From: Stenomitos rutilans HA7619-LM2
Lineage (GTDB): Bacteria > Cyanobacteriota > Cyanobacteriia > Leptolyngbyales > Leptolyngbyaceae
Length of the DNA stretch: 64,000 bases
Assembly (NCBI GenBank): GCA_019358945.1
Contig: JAHHIE010000028.1
Location: 22,592 to 86,591, forward strand
Direction of reading: 5' to 3'
The position numbers were made by a program, and so were the translations under genes. The first letter of the stretch is position 1; every line of letters begins with the position of its first letter. The notes under the pieces are model-generated. The model was not told where the DNA came from, ran no database searches, and saw only the letters and a program-made list of their open reading frames with translations. This document shows, piece after piece, positions 28,219-34,769 of this stretch.

Positions 28219-28289
28219 TATGGACAGTGGGACTCGAACCCACACCAAGAGGTTGGAAGCCTCACATGCTACCGCTACACCATGTCCAC
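28219..28289 (-). tRNA. trnG-UCC: tRNA-Gly (UCC)
   Basis: Anticodon loop CTTCCAA on GAGG/CCTC; acceptor GTGGACA/TGTCCAT; T-arm GTGGG/CCCAC. Discriminator A, CCA encoded. Short (about 71 nt). Confidence 0.87.
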
Positions 28290-28296
28290 ATGCTGG

Positions 28297-28369
28297 GGCT
28301 GGTGACAGGAATTGAACCTGCGATCGACTGTTTACAAGACAGTTGCTCTGCCAATTGAGCTACACCAGC
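28297..28369 (-). tRNA. trnT-UGU: tRNA-Thr (UGU)
   Basis: Anticodon loop CTTGTAA on ACTGT/ACAGT; acceptor GCTGGTG/CACCAGC; T-arm GCAGG/CCTGT. CCA encoded. Confidence 0.92.
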
Positions 28370-28377
28370 ATAGTTGG

Positions 28378-28449
28378 ATGAGATGATGGGAATTGAACCC
28401 ATATCGGGAGCGTACCAGGCCCCTGTGTTGCCAGTTACACCACATCTGC
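28378..28449 (-). tRNA. trnT-GGU: tRNA-Thr (GGU)
   Basis: Anticodon loop CTGGTAC on GGGGC/GCTCC; D-arm GTGT/ACAC; T-arm ATGGG/CCCAT. Only five acceptor pairs form (AGATG/CATCT); pairs 1-72 and 2-71 are mismatched. CCA encoded. Confidence 0.8.
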
Positions 28450-28455
28450 ATCTGG

Positions 28456-28528
28456 AGCAGGCGATGAGATTTGAACTCATATCGTGAGCTTACGAGACCC
28501 ACATGCTGGCCAGTTGCACTACACCTGC
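28456..28528 (-). tRNA. trnT-CGU: tRNA-Thr (CGU)
   Basis: Anticodon loop CTCGTAA on TGGGT/GCTCA; acceptor GCAGGTG/CGCCTGC; T-arm ATGAG/CTCAT. CCA encoded. Confidence 0.9.
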
Positions 28529-28535
28529 ATTTTGG

Positions 28536-28610
28536 TTGCGGAGGTGGGATTTGAACCCACTACGTAAAGGCTTATGAGACCCCAGAGCGCACCATAGCTC
28601 CATCTCCGCC
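28536..28610 (-). tRNA. tRNA-Met or Ile2 (CAU)
   Basis: Anticodon loop CTCATAA on GGGGT/GCCTT; acceptor GGCGGAG/CTCCGCA with a G1-A72 mismatch; T-arm GTGGG/CCCAC. Lacks the GGG/CCC anticodon-stem pairs of an initiator. Could be elongator Met or lysidine-modified Ile. CCA encoded. Confidence 0.85.
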
Positions 28611-28611
28611 A

Positions 28612-28686
28612 TACCCCTGACTGGACTCGAACCAGTAACAAACTTGTTTTAAGCAAGCCATGTCTAGCCAATTGCATCACAGGGGC
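28612..28686 (-). tRNA. trnL-UAA: tRNA with Leu anticodon UAA, class I body
   Basis: Anticodon loop CTTAAAA on GCTTG/CAAGT; acceptor GCCCCTG/CAGGGGT; T-arm ACTGG/CCAGT. The variable loop is five bases (TTGTT), not the long arm normal for tRNA-Leu. No group I intron. No CCA. Confidence 0.85.
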
Positions 28687-28737
28687 ATTAAGAAAGGATG
28701 AAGAATGAAATGTTTTTTAGCCTTTAGCCTTTTCCAG

Positions 28738-28809
28738 TGGGCTATGTAGGAGTTGAACCTACGCTCTTCCGCTTAAGAGGCGGCTGCTTTACCGTTTAGC
28801 TAATAGCCC
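28738..28809 (-). tRNA. trnK-CUU: tRNA-Lys (CUU)
   Basis: Anticodon loop CTCTTAA on a CCGC/GCGG stem; acceptor GGGCTAT/ATAGCCC; T-arm CGTAGG/CCTACA region. Discriminator A, no CCA. Confidence 0.9.
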
Positions 28810-28835
28810 ATTAGCCCATTGCGATCGAATTTTGG

Positions 28836-28907
28836 TGGGTCGCCCAGGGGTTGAACCTGGATAATTCCGCTTAAAAGGCGGCTGCATAACCGCTCTGCCA
28901 ACGACCC
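28836..28907 (-). tRNA. trnK-UUU: tRNA-Lys (UUU)
   Basis: Anticodon loop CTTTTAA on CCGC/GCGG; acceptor GGGTCGT/GCGACCC; T-arm CCAGG/CCTGG. Discriminator A, CCA encoded. Confidence 0.9.
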
Positions 28908-28982
28908 AAACAAAAGGATGAAAGATAAAGGATGAATGGAAATTAACTTTCTTTGTCCTCTATCCTTTAGCCTTTCAATTGG

Positions 28983-29057
28983 TACACCGAGCAGGAGTCG
29001 AACCTGCTAATAACACGCTTATCGGGCGTGCGCGTCCACCACTTCCGCCTTCGGTGC
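28983..29057 (-). tRNA. trnI-GAU: tRNA-Ile (GAU)
   Basis: Anticodon loop CCGATAA on CACGC/GCGTG; acceptor GCACCGA/TCGGTGT; T-arm GCAGG/CCTGC. The D-arm (GGCGGAAGTGGTGGACGC) resembles tRNA-Leu D-arms. Discriminator A, CCA encoded. Confidence 0.88.
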
Positions 29058-29061
29058 TTGG

Positions 29062-29134
29062 TACTCCCGGTGGGAATCGAACCCACAAAATCTAGAGCCT
29101 CGGTCTAGAGCGTCTTCCCTTCCGCCACAGGAGC
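29062..29134 (-). tRNA. trnL-GAG: tRNA with Leu anticodon GAG, class I body
   Basis: Anticodon loop CCGAGGC on CTAGA/TCTAG; acceptor GCTCCTG/CGGGAGT; T-arm GTGGG/CCCAC. Leu-like D-arm (GCGGAA...AGACGC) but a five-base variable loop (ATTTT). A73, CCA encoded. Confidence 0.85.
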
Positions 29135-29139
29135 ATCAG

Positions 29140-29213
29140 TACCCTTGGTGGGATTTGAACCCACAAAAACTGGTCTCTGAAGCCAGCACGTCTGCCAGTT
29201 CCGTCACAAGGGC
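29140..29213 (-). tRNA. trnL-CAG: tRNA with Leu anticodon CAG, class I body
   Basis: Loop TTCAGAG on CTGG/CCAG with a C31-A39 mismatch; acceptor GCCCTTG/CAAGGGT; T-arm GTGGG/CCCAC. Variable loop TTTTT. A73, no CCA. Confidence 0.82.
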
Positions 29214-29219
29214 AAATGG

Positions 29220-29292
29220 TCGGGATGGTAGGATTTGAACCCACGACTCCTTGGTCCCAAACCAAGGCTTCTGACCACTGAATTACATCCCG
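29220..29292 (-). tRNA. trnP-UGG: tRNA-Pro (UGG)
   Basis: Anticodon loop TTTGGGA on CTTGG/CCAAG; acceptor CGGGATG/CATCCCG; T-arm GTGGG/CCTAC. A73, CCA encoded. Confidence 0.92.
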
Positions 29293-29368
29293 ATGAGAAT
29301 TAGGATTGAGTAGCGAGGACTGAGGACTGAGCAATTACTCAGCACTCATACCTCAGCACTGAAATTGG

Positions 29369-29442
29369 TACTGCCGATGGGATTTGAACCCACAACCTCC
29401 GGTTTCTAAGACCGACACCTCTTCCTCTTGGGCTACAGCAGC
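29369..29442 (-). tRNA. trnL-UAG: tRNA with Leu anticodon UAG, class I body
   Basis: Anticodon loop CTTAGAA on TCGGT/ACCGG; acceptor GCTGCTG/CGGCAGT; T-arm GTGGG/CCCAT. Variable loop AGGTT. A73, CCA encoded. Confidence 0.86.
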
Positions 29443-29528
29443 AAGGTGAGAGTTTTAAGTTTTGAATTTTAAGCTTTGAATGAGAAGATTTAACTCAAAA
29501 CTCAAAATTGAGAACTCATAACTTTCCA

Positions 29529-29603
29529 TACTCCTGGTGAGAATTGAACTCACACATAGACTGTTTTTGAGACAGCCGCCTCTGCCAGTTGGGCTACAGG
29601 AGC
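29529..29603 (-). tRNA. trnL-CAA: tRNA with Leu anticodon CAA, class I body
   Basis: Anticodon loop CTCAAAA on GCTGT/ACAGT; acceptor GCTCCTG/CAGGAGT; T-arm GTGAG/CTCAC. Variable loop of six bases (CTATGT). A73, no CCA. Confidence 0.86.
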
Positions 29604-29654
29604 GTGAAATAGGAGGATAGAGAAATTGACCCAATAACTTCTCATGCCCCCCGA

Positions 29655-29728
29655 CTGAGAAGGAAGGAATCGAACCCTCAAACACCTGATTCAAAGTCAA
29701 GCCGCTTTGCCTGTTTGCGTACTTCCCA
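29655..29728 (-). tRNA. trnQ-UUG: tRNA-Gln (UUG)
   Basis: Anticodon loop CTTTGAA on CTTGA/TCAGG; acceptor TGGGAAG/CTTCTCA; T-arm GAGGG/CCTTC. Discriminator G, no CCA. Confidence 0.9.
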
Positions 29729-29738
29729 ATAAAAATGG

Positions 29739-29813
29739 CTGCCGAGGTAGGATTTGAACCTACAAAACCCCTGTTTCAGAGACAGGTGACTTTACCAATT
29801 CGTCCACTCGGCA
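29739..29813 (-). tRNA. trnQ-CUG: tRNA-Gln (CUG)
   Basis: Anticodon loop CTCTGAA on CCTGT/ACAGG; acceptor TGCCGAG/CTCGGCA; T-arm GTAGG/CCTAC. Discriminator G, CCA encoded. Confidence 0.92.
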
Positions 29814-29879
29814 ATAGTTAGCGATTAAATGCAAACTAAGTTCATCCCTCATCCTTCATCCTTCATCCTTCCAAAATGG

Positions 29880-29951
29880 CTGCCCCAGTAGGACTCGAAC
29901 CTACAACCCTGCGGTTAACAGCCGCCCGCTCCGCCATTGAGCTATGGGGCA
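29880..29951 (-). tRNA. trnN-GUU: tRNA-Asn (GUU)
   Basis: Anticodon loop CTGTTAA on GCGG/CCGC; acceptor TGCCCCA/TGGGGCA; T-arm GTAGG/CCTAC. Discriminator G, CCA encoded. Confidence 0.93.
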
Positions 29952-29975
29952 ATATAATTTCCCTGCACTCAAGGA

Positions 29976-30048
29976 TGGGAACGGCAGGGATCGAACCCGC
30001 GTCTCCAGGGCTTCAACCTGGCGCTAAACCTAACTCAGCTACATTCCC
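29976..30048 (-). tRNA. trnF-GAA: tRNA-Phe (GAA)
   Basis: Anticodon loop TTGAAGC on CCAGG/CCTGG; acceptor GGGAATG/CGTTCCC; T-arm GCGGG/CCTGC. A73, no CCA. Confidence 0.92.
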
Positions 30049-30054
30049 AATTGG

Positions 30055-30129
30055 CGAGGACGGAGGGACTTGAACCCCCACTCTTCAGGTTCGTAATCTG
30101 AGATGTTCATCCAGTTACACCACGTCCTC
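30055..30129 (-). tRNA. trnR-ACG: tRNA-Arg (ACG)
   Basis: Anticodon loop TTACGAA on TCAG/CTGA (31-39 A-C mismatch); acceptor GAGGACG/CGTCCTC. G73, CCA encoded. A34 would need TadA deamination. Confidence 0.88.
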
Positions 30130-30135
30130 ACGCAG

Positions 30136-30216
30136 CGGAGAGCAGTGGACTCGAACCACAATTGTGCATCCATCTGTTTAGCAAACAGCGCCGATCGCCC
30201 GATCGGGTTACTCTCC
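30136..30216 (-). tRNA. trnS-GCU: tRNA-Ser (GCU)
   Basis: Anticodon loop TTGCTAA on CTGT/ACAG; acceptor GGAGAGT/GCTCTCC; T-arm TGTGG/CCACT. Class II but with a short variable arm. G73, no CCA. Confidence 0.87.
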
Positions 30217-30224
30217 ATGATTGG

Positions 30225-30306
30225 TAGGTCGGGCAGGAGTCGCACCTGCAACGCAAGAAGCGGCTGTTTTACAGACAGTTGCCCACGCTGATAGGCGAGC
30301 CGACCT
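30225..30306 (-). tRNA. trnY-GUA: tRNA-Tyr (GUA)
   Basis: Anticodon loop CTGTAAA on CTGT/ACAG; acceptor AGGTCGG/CCGACCT; class II variable arm CGC/GCG. T-loop TGCGACT has G at position 55. A73, CCA encoded. Confidence 0.88.
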
Positions 30307-30385
30307 ATGCAAGAGTTTTGAGTTATGAATGTTGAGTTATGAATTAACAATTCAACTCAAAACTTAAAACTCAAAACTCCTCAGG

Positions 30386-30459
30386 CAGTGCCGACGGGAG
30401 TTGAACCCGCAAACACAAGATTGAAAGTCCTGTGGCTTTACCCATTTGCCTACGGCACC
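30386..30459 (-). tRNA. trnE-UUC: tRNA-Glu (UUC)
   Basis: Anticodon loop CTTTCAA on CAGGA/TCTTG; acceptor GGTGCCG/CGGCACT; T-arm GCGGG/CCCGT. G73, no CCA. Confidence 0.9.
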
Positions 30460-30478
30460 AAAACTTGAAGTTTCTACA

Positions 30479-30594
30479 ATGTGCGAGTTTAAGAAGCTGT
30501 TTTTAACCTGCGAACAGGATATAGGACTCGAACCTATAGACTGATGGGAAAATCAGTTTTTACCAGTATGTAAGCTTCCTGGATGAGGGCACAT
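30479..30594 (-). ncRNA. Y-like RNA E with a T-arm but no D-arm
   Basis: Closing stem ATGTGC/GCACAT, loop CCTCATC opposite AACTC, stem AGGAAGCT/AGCTTCTT, then TACATAC. The interior has a six-pair hairpin ACTGAT/ATCAGT (loop TTTCCC), a clear T-arm ATAGG/CCTAT with TTCGAGT, and a CCTG-TTCG-CAGG tetraloop hairpin. No D-arm is visible. Confidence 0.72.
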
Positions 30595-30601
30595 CATAGA
30601 A

Positions 30602-30672
30602 CGCACAGACGAGGATTTGAACCTCGAACAACGGTTTTGGAGACCGTGATGTTGCCGTTACACCATCTGTGC
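30602..30672 (-). tRNA. trnW-CCA: tRNA-Trp (CCA)
   Basis: Anticodon loop CTCCAAA on ACGGT/ACCGT; acceptor GCACAGA/TCTGTGC; T-arm CGAGG/CCTCG. G73, no 3' CCA. Confidence 0.92.
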
Positions 30673-30676
30673 ATGG

Positions 30677-30749
30677 TCGCAGCGGTGGGAGTCGAACCCA
30701 CATATCCTCGGTTATGAGCCGAGTACCTTAGCCGTTAGGTGACACTGCA
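30677..30749 (-). tRNA. trnM-CAU: tRNA-Met (CAU)
   Basis: Anticodon loop CTCATAA on CTCGG/CCGAG; acceptor TGCAGTG/CGCTGCG; T-arm GTGGG/CCCAC. A73, CCA encoded. Not an initiator by its anticodon stem. Confidence 0.9.
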
Positions 30750-30757
30750 ATGGTTGG

Positions 30758-30829
30758 ACTCCAGGGAGAGAATCGAACTCTCGCTAGTTGGTTTTGCAGA
30801 CCAACGCCTTCCCATTTGGCATCCTGGAG
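30758..30829 (-). tRNA. trnC-GCA: tRNA-Cys (GCA)
   Basis: Anticodon loop CTGCAAA on TTGGT/ACCAA; acceptor CTCCAGG/CCTGGAG; T-arm GAGAG/CTCTC. U73, the Cys discriminator; CCA encoded. Confidence 0.92.
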
Positions 30830-30854
30830 GTGCGACCTGGAGATTTGGTGGAGA

Positions 30855-30885
30855 TGCGGGGAATTGTAGGCTTTGCCTTCCCGCA
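30855..30885 (-). other. Hairpin in the widest spacer of the array
   Basis: TGCGGGAA pairs with TTCCCCGCA (one bulge) and an inner AGGC/GCCT closes on AAA. It lies between the Cys and Arg(CCG) tRNAs in a 125-bp spacer; not recognised. Confidence 0.4.
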
Positions 30886-30954
30886 GGGTATCCCAATCCT
30901 GCAGCCGTCCGTTTGTTGGTTTCGGAGCAGGTGATGCCAATCCACCCCCACGAG

Positions 30955-31028
30955 CGAGGATGACAGGGTTTGAACCTGTGGCTTCCTGCCTCGGAAACAG
31001 GCGCTCTGTCCGTCTGAGCTACATCCTC
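30955..31028 (-). tRNA. trnR-CCG: tRNA-Arg (CCG)
   Basis: Anticodon loop TTCCGAG on CCTGT/GCAGG; acceptor GAGGATG/CATCCTC; T-arm ACAGG/CCTGT. G73, no CCA. Confidence 0.91.
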
Positions 31029-31034
31029 ATATGG

Positions 31035-31108
31035 GAGCCGTGACGGGAGTTGCACCCGCTTCTTTCTGGCTGAGAACCAGAGCGACTTCTCTAGTCGTCC
31101 ACACGGCT
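31035..31108 (-). tRNA. trnE-CUC: tRNA-Glu (CUC)
   Basis: Anticodon loop TTCTCAG on TCTGG/CCAGA; acceptor AGCCGTG/CACGGCT. T-loop TGCAACT has G at position 55. Discriminator C, CCA encoded. Confidence 0.86.
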
Positions 31109-31111
31109 ATA

Positions 31112-31187
31112 CGGGGGAAATGGGATTTGAACCCACGATCTTTCGCTCGACAGGCGACTGCTTTAGACCGGGCTAAGCTACACCCCC
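31112..31187 (-). tRNA. trnD-GUC: tRNA-Asp (GUC), first gene of the array
   Basis: Anticodon loop CTGTCGA on TCGC/GCGA; acceptor GGGGGTG/TTCCCCC with one T-T mismatch; T-arm GTGGG/CCCAT. G73, no CCA. It lies nearest to the array promoter. Confidence 0.9.
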
Positions 31188-31236
31188 AAGGTGGCAATTC
31201 AGTTTTCAAGGTTCAGGTTGCTGTTTTCAGCAGGAA

Positions 31237-31428
31237 TTAGAGTAAGCAACGCCGTTCCAGGTAATAGGTTTGCTGAAGTTGGCGGATTGCTTGCGTGTGT
31301 TGATTGAGAGATAAATTTCCCTGATTCGATGGATCTTGAAGTGGCTTGGCAGTGCCAGGACATGGAGTCTTTAAGAACTTTAAGCGCTTCAAGAGGTAAC
31401 TGTTTTGAGTAAGGGAGTGAGTGTTCAT
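31237..31428 (-). CDS. Small ORF heading the tRNA array
   Basis: 63 codons from ATG 31428, with AGAGGAG about 10 nt upstream and the array promoter just beyond. It ends 49 bp before the first tRNA, so it is probably cotranscribed with the array. Basic and Gln-rich C-terminal helix ('NQHTQAIRQLQQTYYLERR'). Not recognised; might be a leader peptide or regulator. Confidence 0.5.
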   Translation of the reverse strand: MNTHSLTQNSYLLKRLKFLKTPCPGTAKPLQDPSNQGNLSLNQHTQAIRQLQQTYYLERRCLL

Positions 31429-31456
31429 TGGCTTGGCTCCTCTGTGTCTCATCTCA

Positions 31457-31506
31457 TACTACAAACATAATACAAAATACTACAAGGTGTCAAGAGCGTA
31501 CTACAA
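31457..31506 (-). promoter_or_regulatory. tRNA array promoter with three octamers at 21-bp spacing
   Basis: TTGTAGTA (minus strand) begins at 31506, 31485 and 31464, exactly 21 bp apart. A TTGACA -35 lies between the first and second copies and TATTAT/TTATGT -10 candidates between the second and third. The layout suggests a regulator binding one face of the helix over the promoter. The same element precedes kptA. Confidence 0.7.
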
Positions 31507-31606
31507 CTTTTTTTGAAGATTGGTGAGCACAAGGGTAGAAGCATTGAGTGAGCAGCTTTAAATGGGTGCTGAGAAGACTTTTTATTCATTACTCAGCACT
31601 AACCAC

Positions 31607-32137
31607 TTAGCTCTCTACAGTGTCATGTTCTTTCCAGAACAGTTCTGCAAATGCGATCGCAGGATGAATAGGTGCTTTCGGTTTCGTTTTCAGAACCATT
31701 CCGGTTGCATGTAAAAGGCGATCGCCCTTAGCTGAATTGCACTTCTCGCATGCAGCCACCACGTTGTCCCAGGTATGGGTTCCACCTTTCGAGCGAGGAA
31801 TGACGTGATCCAGCGTTAGATGCTTGGTGCTGCCGCAGTACTGACAGGTGTGGTTGTCTCGGCGAAAGACTTCCCGCCGATTGACGGGAGGAACTTTCCA
31901 GTGCCGCTCTGGATTGCCGCTCGTCAACCGGATGTGACCTGAAATTTGTAGTACGACGCTGGGCGATCGTACTTCCCATTGCTGGGTGCTGCTAAACTCC
32001 AGGGTCTCTGCCTGTCCGGTCACCAGGAGCACGATCGCCCGTTTAAGGTTGATGCGTGCCAGGGGCAGGTAGTTCTTAGAGAACACCACAACCTGGTTCT
32101 GAAGTATGGGAATTTTCTGTCGCTGCTCGGTTTGCAT
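31607..32137 (-). CDS. HNH endonuclease
   Basis: 176 residues from ATG 32137, which has GAGGAG 7 nt upstream; the longer open frame to 32275 lacks one. C-terminal HNH domain: 'RRDNHTCQYCGSTKHLTLDHVIPRSKGGTHTWDNVVAACEKCNSAKGD' with two CxxC pairs and the His-Asn-His core. The N-terminal half ('VVFSKNYLPLARINLKRAIVLLVTGQAE') is typical of a widespread cyanobacterial single-copy HNH family. Its nearness to the tRNA array may be incidental. Confidence 0.88.
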   Translation of the reverse strand: MQTEQRQKIPILQNQVVVFSKNYLPLARINLKRAIVLLVTGQAETLEFSSTQQWEVRSPSVVLQISGHIRLTSGNPERHWKVPPVNRREVFRRDNHTCQYCGSTKHLTLDHVIPRSKGGTHTWDNVVAACEKCNSAKGDRLLHATGMVLKTKPKAPIHPAIAFAELFWKEHDTVES

Positions 32138-32757
32138 TGGTTTTCTCCTCAAAAAATAACCCCCACTCCTGGTGATCAGAGGCGGGGGATGGGAAGTTGA
32201 TATGGGTTTCCCTATGTCGGTGTCAGGATTGCCCTGCACCTCCCGCTGCTCGTCACTTGAGCCGGATTGAGCCACCCGGTGACTGTGCGATCAATGCCTT
32301 CGCTGACGGATTTGCCGCCATTAAACCGATACGCTCCCTCAAACGCACACAGCGCCGCTGCTCTGCCCAAACTGTGTTGGAGTCGAACATGGACGCTGCT
32401 CAAGGTGGCGAGAAGAATACGTATCATGGAAGGCTGTAGTATTCGTATTACAAGTCTGGATACCTTTATACTACACTTGTAGTATTAGATTGTCTACCCT
32501 GGATTGAAATCTGAGATGTTTGGTTATGGATACACGCACAAGCAGATTCAGATTGAAGAATCTCCAGAGCATGCTGAAAGTCAGGACGGGTTTGCTGCAA
32601 GTTCTGCGGTAATAGATGTTTCTGAAGTGATACGTAAGGGTGCGATCGATTGGCTTACGCTCATTCAGCCACGCCTCTCAAAACACTGCCTGCTTCCTCT
32701 CGCGGTCAAAGGCGTTGAGAGAAAGCAGGCATAAACCATCAGGCTAAAGCGCGATCG
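32138..32757. other. Region upstream of the HNH gene
   Basis: Contains a CCCCC/GGGGG-based hairpin at 32164-32192 in the HNH leader, the octamer cluster at 32434-32484, and a 73-codon plus-strand frame (32516-32734) that I do not recognise and would not call a gene with confidence. Confidence 0.5.
32434..32484. promoter_or_regulatory. Third cluster of the TTGTAGTA-type octamer
   Basis: CTGTAGTA at 32434 and TTGTAGTA at 32477 on the plus strand, with a perfect dyad ACTACA-CT-TGTAGT at 32470-32483. Probably an operator for the same regulator, controlling either the HNH gene or the weak plus-strand frame. Confidence 0.5.
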
Positions 32758-33177
32758 CTACTTTTCAATCTTCACCGAAAGAATCTTATCGCCCTTCCGA
32801 ATGGCATTTACCACATCCATATCTTGAGTGCGCCCAAAGGTGGTATGCACGCCATCTAGGTGGGGTTGCGGCGAATGGCAGATGAAGAATTGACTACCAC
32901 CCGTATTTGGCCCCGCATGAGCCATTGATAGAGTGCCAGCGAGGTGCTTGTTGTGGTTCAGTTCATCCTTGATTTTGTAGCCTGGACCGCCTGTGCCAGT
33001 GCCGAGTGGGCAGCCTCCCTGCACCATAAAGTCAGGAATCACGCGATGGAAGGCAAGCCCATCGTAGAACCCTTTCTCAGACAGATCGACAAAGTTTTTG
33101 ACGGTGTTTGGCGCATCAGCGTCAAATAAATCGAGGTTGATGGTACCCTTATTGGTTTCCATGATGGCGCGGGTCAT
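32758..33177 (-). CDS. Cyclophilin-type peptidyl-prolyl isomerase
   Basis: 139 residues, a minimal cyclophilin domain: '[15 protein letters not shown]' (catalytic Arg), '[19 protein letters not shown]' and '[10 protein letters not shown]'. No signal peptide, so cytosolic. Speeds cis-trans isomerisation of prolyl bonds. Met6 is an alternative start. Confidence 0.93.
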   Translation of the reverse strand: MTRAIMETNKGTINLDLFDADAPNTVKNFVDLSEKGFYDGLAFHRVIPDFMVQGGCPLGTGTGGPGYKIKDELNHNKHLAGTLSMAHAGPNTGGSQFFICHSPQPHLDGVHTTFGRTQDMDVVNAIRKGDKILSVKIEK

Positions 33178-33538
33178 GAGGTCTCCTTGCTCCAGCGTTC
33201 AACGACTGGTGAAAATGCCTTTAGATCCTAACGCTCAGAAAGACGTTGCAAGCTTCAGATCAAAATTTTTCATAGATTGCAGATTGGGTAGATCGCTGGC
33301 TGGCTGAGAACATCTGCATTGGGTGCTGCACTCTGATTGACTGACAAAACGCCTGAAACCCGTGCAACCACTTCGGTTGGGCACAGCCGTTCCAGCACAC
33401 CAGAGGAGTGTTAGCGTAACCTAACTAAAGCAAGCTTGACGTCAGGGTTCACGCCGTTCATCCAACCGATGACAAAGGATCTATCACTCAAGCAGGGGCT
33501 GAACACAATCGACGCGGCTTTACAGGCGATCTCATATT
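33178..33538. other. Intergenic region
   Basis: Between the cyclophilin and TspO genes; I see no gene or confident signal here. Confidence 0.45.
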
Positions 33539-34012
33539 TCAAGCAGACTCAGGATTGAGCTTCGCCATTTCCCAGGTGGTATACGTGCCGATCGGGCTCC
33601 AAATTAAGTAAGGCACCAGCAGCAGTGCGGCCCAACCTGAAAGCGGCCAAACGACAAATGCCAAAATGAGCCCAATCACAACCCCAATGCCACCCACGAT
33701 CGTACCTGCATTCAGGCTGCGTAACCAGAGCGTCACTGGGGAATAGAGGACGATCGCCAGTTCCAGTAGTGCATAAGTGCCCATGAGTAGCCAGGTCTTG
33801 CTGCTGCCAGGATCGCGCTCCCAAACAATGTACGCTGACCAGGCTCCACAGATGAGCACAACTGTCCAAATAACAGGAATCAGGGCTTCAAACGTGAGCC
33901 AACGCGGGCGTTGCAATCGAGCAAACCACTTCACATCTCGCGGTCGCAGAATGCCACTGACAAACGCGATTAAAAAAGCGACCCCTCCAATCACCATCCA
34001 GGATTTAATCAT
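33539..34012 (-). CDS. TspO/MBR family membrane protein
   Basis: About 157 residues with five membrane helices. The block 'RPRWLTFEALIPVIWTVVLICGAWSAYIVW' is the TspO signature, and 'IWSPIGTYTTWEMAKLN' matches the fifth helix. TspO proteins bind tetrapyrroles and modulate their export or degradation under stress. The ATG at 34012 is preferred over 34069 because it places the first helix at the N-terminus. Confidence 0.85.
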   Translation of the reverse strand: MIKSWMVIGGVAFLIAFVSGILRPRDVKWFARLQRPRWLTFEALIPVIWTVVLICGAWSAYIVWERDPGSSKTWLLMGTYALLELAIVLYSPVTLWLRSLNAGTIVGGIGVVIGLILAFVVWPLSGWAALLLVPYLIWSPIGTYTTWEMAKLNPESA

Positions 34013-34125
34013 TCTTCTATAGACTCCACAGCAATAATCTTGCTCTCGTGGCAAGACAGATGCACTCATTATGCTGGGACGACAGCGAACTTTAATCCAT
34101 CGTTGGAGCGATCGTGAGTCAGCCC

Positions 34126-34602
34126 TTATCGAGCGTTACAATACTGGTTCACTTTTTGCACCAGTGGACTCTCACGCTCCTGCGTTTCGATGAACGATCG
34201 ATTGACCTGACTCACAATTTGAAAGTTGTCTGTAGGAGCCGTAACCACTGCACTGCTTGCCCGACTGATATCGCGGTAGAGCTGAACAAACTGTGATTGA
34301 AACACTTGCACTTGGGGGTCAGAAAAGTCTGTAAATGCGAGTCGATCGGCATAGCCCTCAAGCTGAATTGCCGTCTTCATAAGACGATGATTGTCTTCAG
34401 CCATCGTCAGACCTAAAGCGTCTGGTTGAGCATCAGCCGCCTGATTGACGATCGCAACTAGGCGATTACATTGAGACACTTTACTTTCGTTGTAGTGGGT
34501 GACTGCTACGGTTGAAAAGCAGACGCCTGCAAGCGCAACCGCGTACTGCCGCGTAAAAAAAGTGGGTTGCCGCTTCGATTGAGTGGCGCGCCGCTCACGC
34601 AT
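34126..34602 (-). CDS. Hypothetical protein with one N-terminal membrane helix
   Basis: About 158 residues from ATG 34602. A basic start (MRERRATQSKR) precedes a hydrophobic stretch (YAVALAGVCFSTVAV), then a helical soluble domain ('QCNRLVAIVNQAADAQ ... FVQLYRDISRASSAVV'). Membrane-anchored, probably periplasmic. No known domain recognised. The open frame extends to 34692 without support. Confidence 0.6.
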   Translation of the reverse strand: MRERRATQSKRQPTFFTRQYAVALAGVCFSTVAVTHYNESKVSQCNRLVAIVNQAADAQPDALGLTMAEDNHRLMKTAIQLEGYADRLAFTDFSDPQVQVFQSQFVQLYRDISRASSAVVTAPTDNFQIVSQVNRSFIETQERESPLVQKVNQYCNAR

Positions 34603-34769
34603 GACGGTTTTCACTAAGCTGCTCCAGTAAAGTGTAGTTGTGCTGGGCGTGAAAAGCCGTATTTGCCGGGGGCAACAGCGAATACAGCTCAAGTCTCACA
34701 CAACACCATACGTTCTAGCAACTTAGAATCCGTATAATCCGTAAGAAAGCGATGAGGTTGCCGTAAAGT

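Noticed and set aside
28612..28686. Group I intron in tRNA-Leu(UAA), common in cyanobacteria
   Set aside because: The gene is contiguous; the anticodon loop is uninterrupted.
32516..32734. Plus-strand 73-codon frame downstream of the octamer cluster
   Set aside because: No recognised homology and a weak ribosome site; kept only as a remark on the region.
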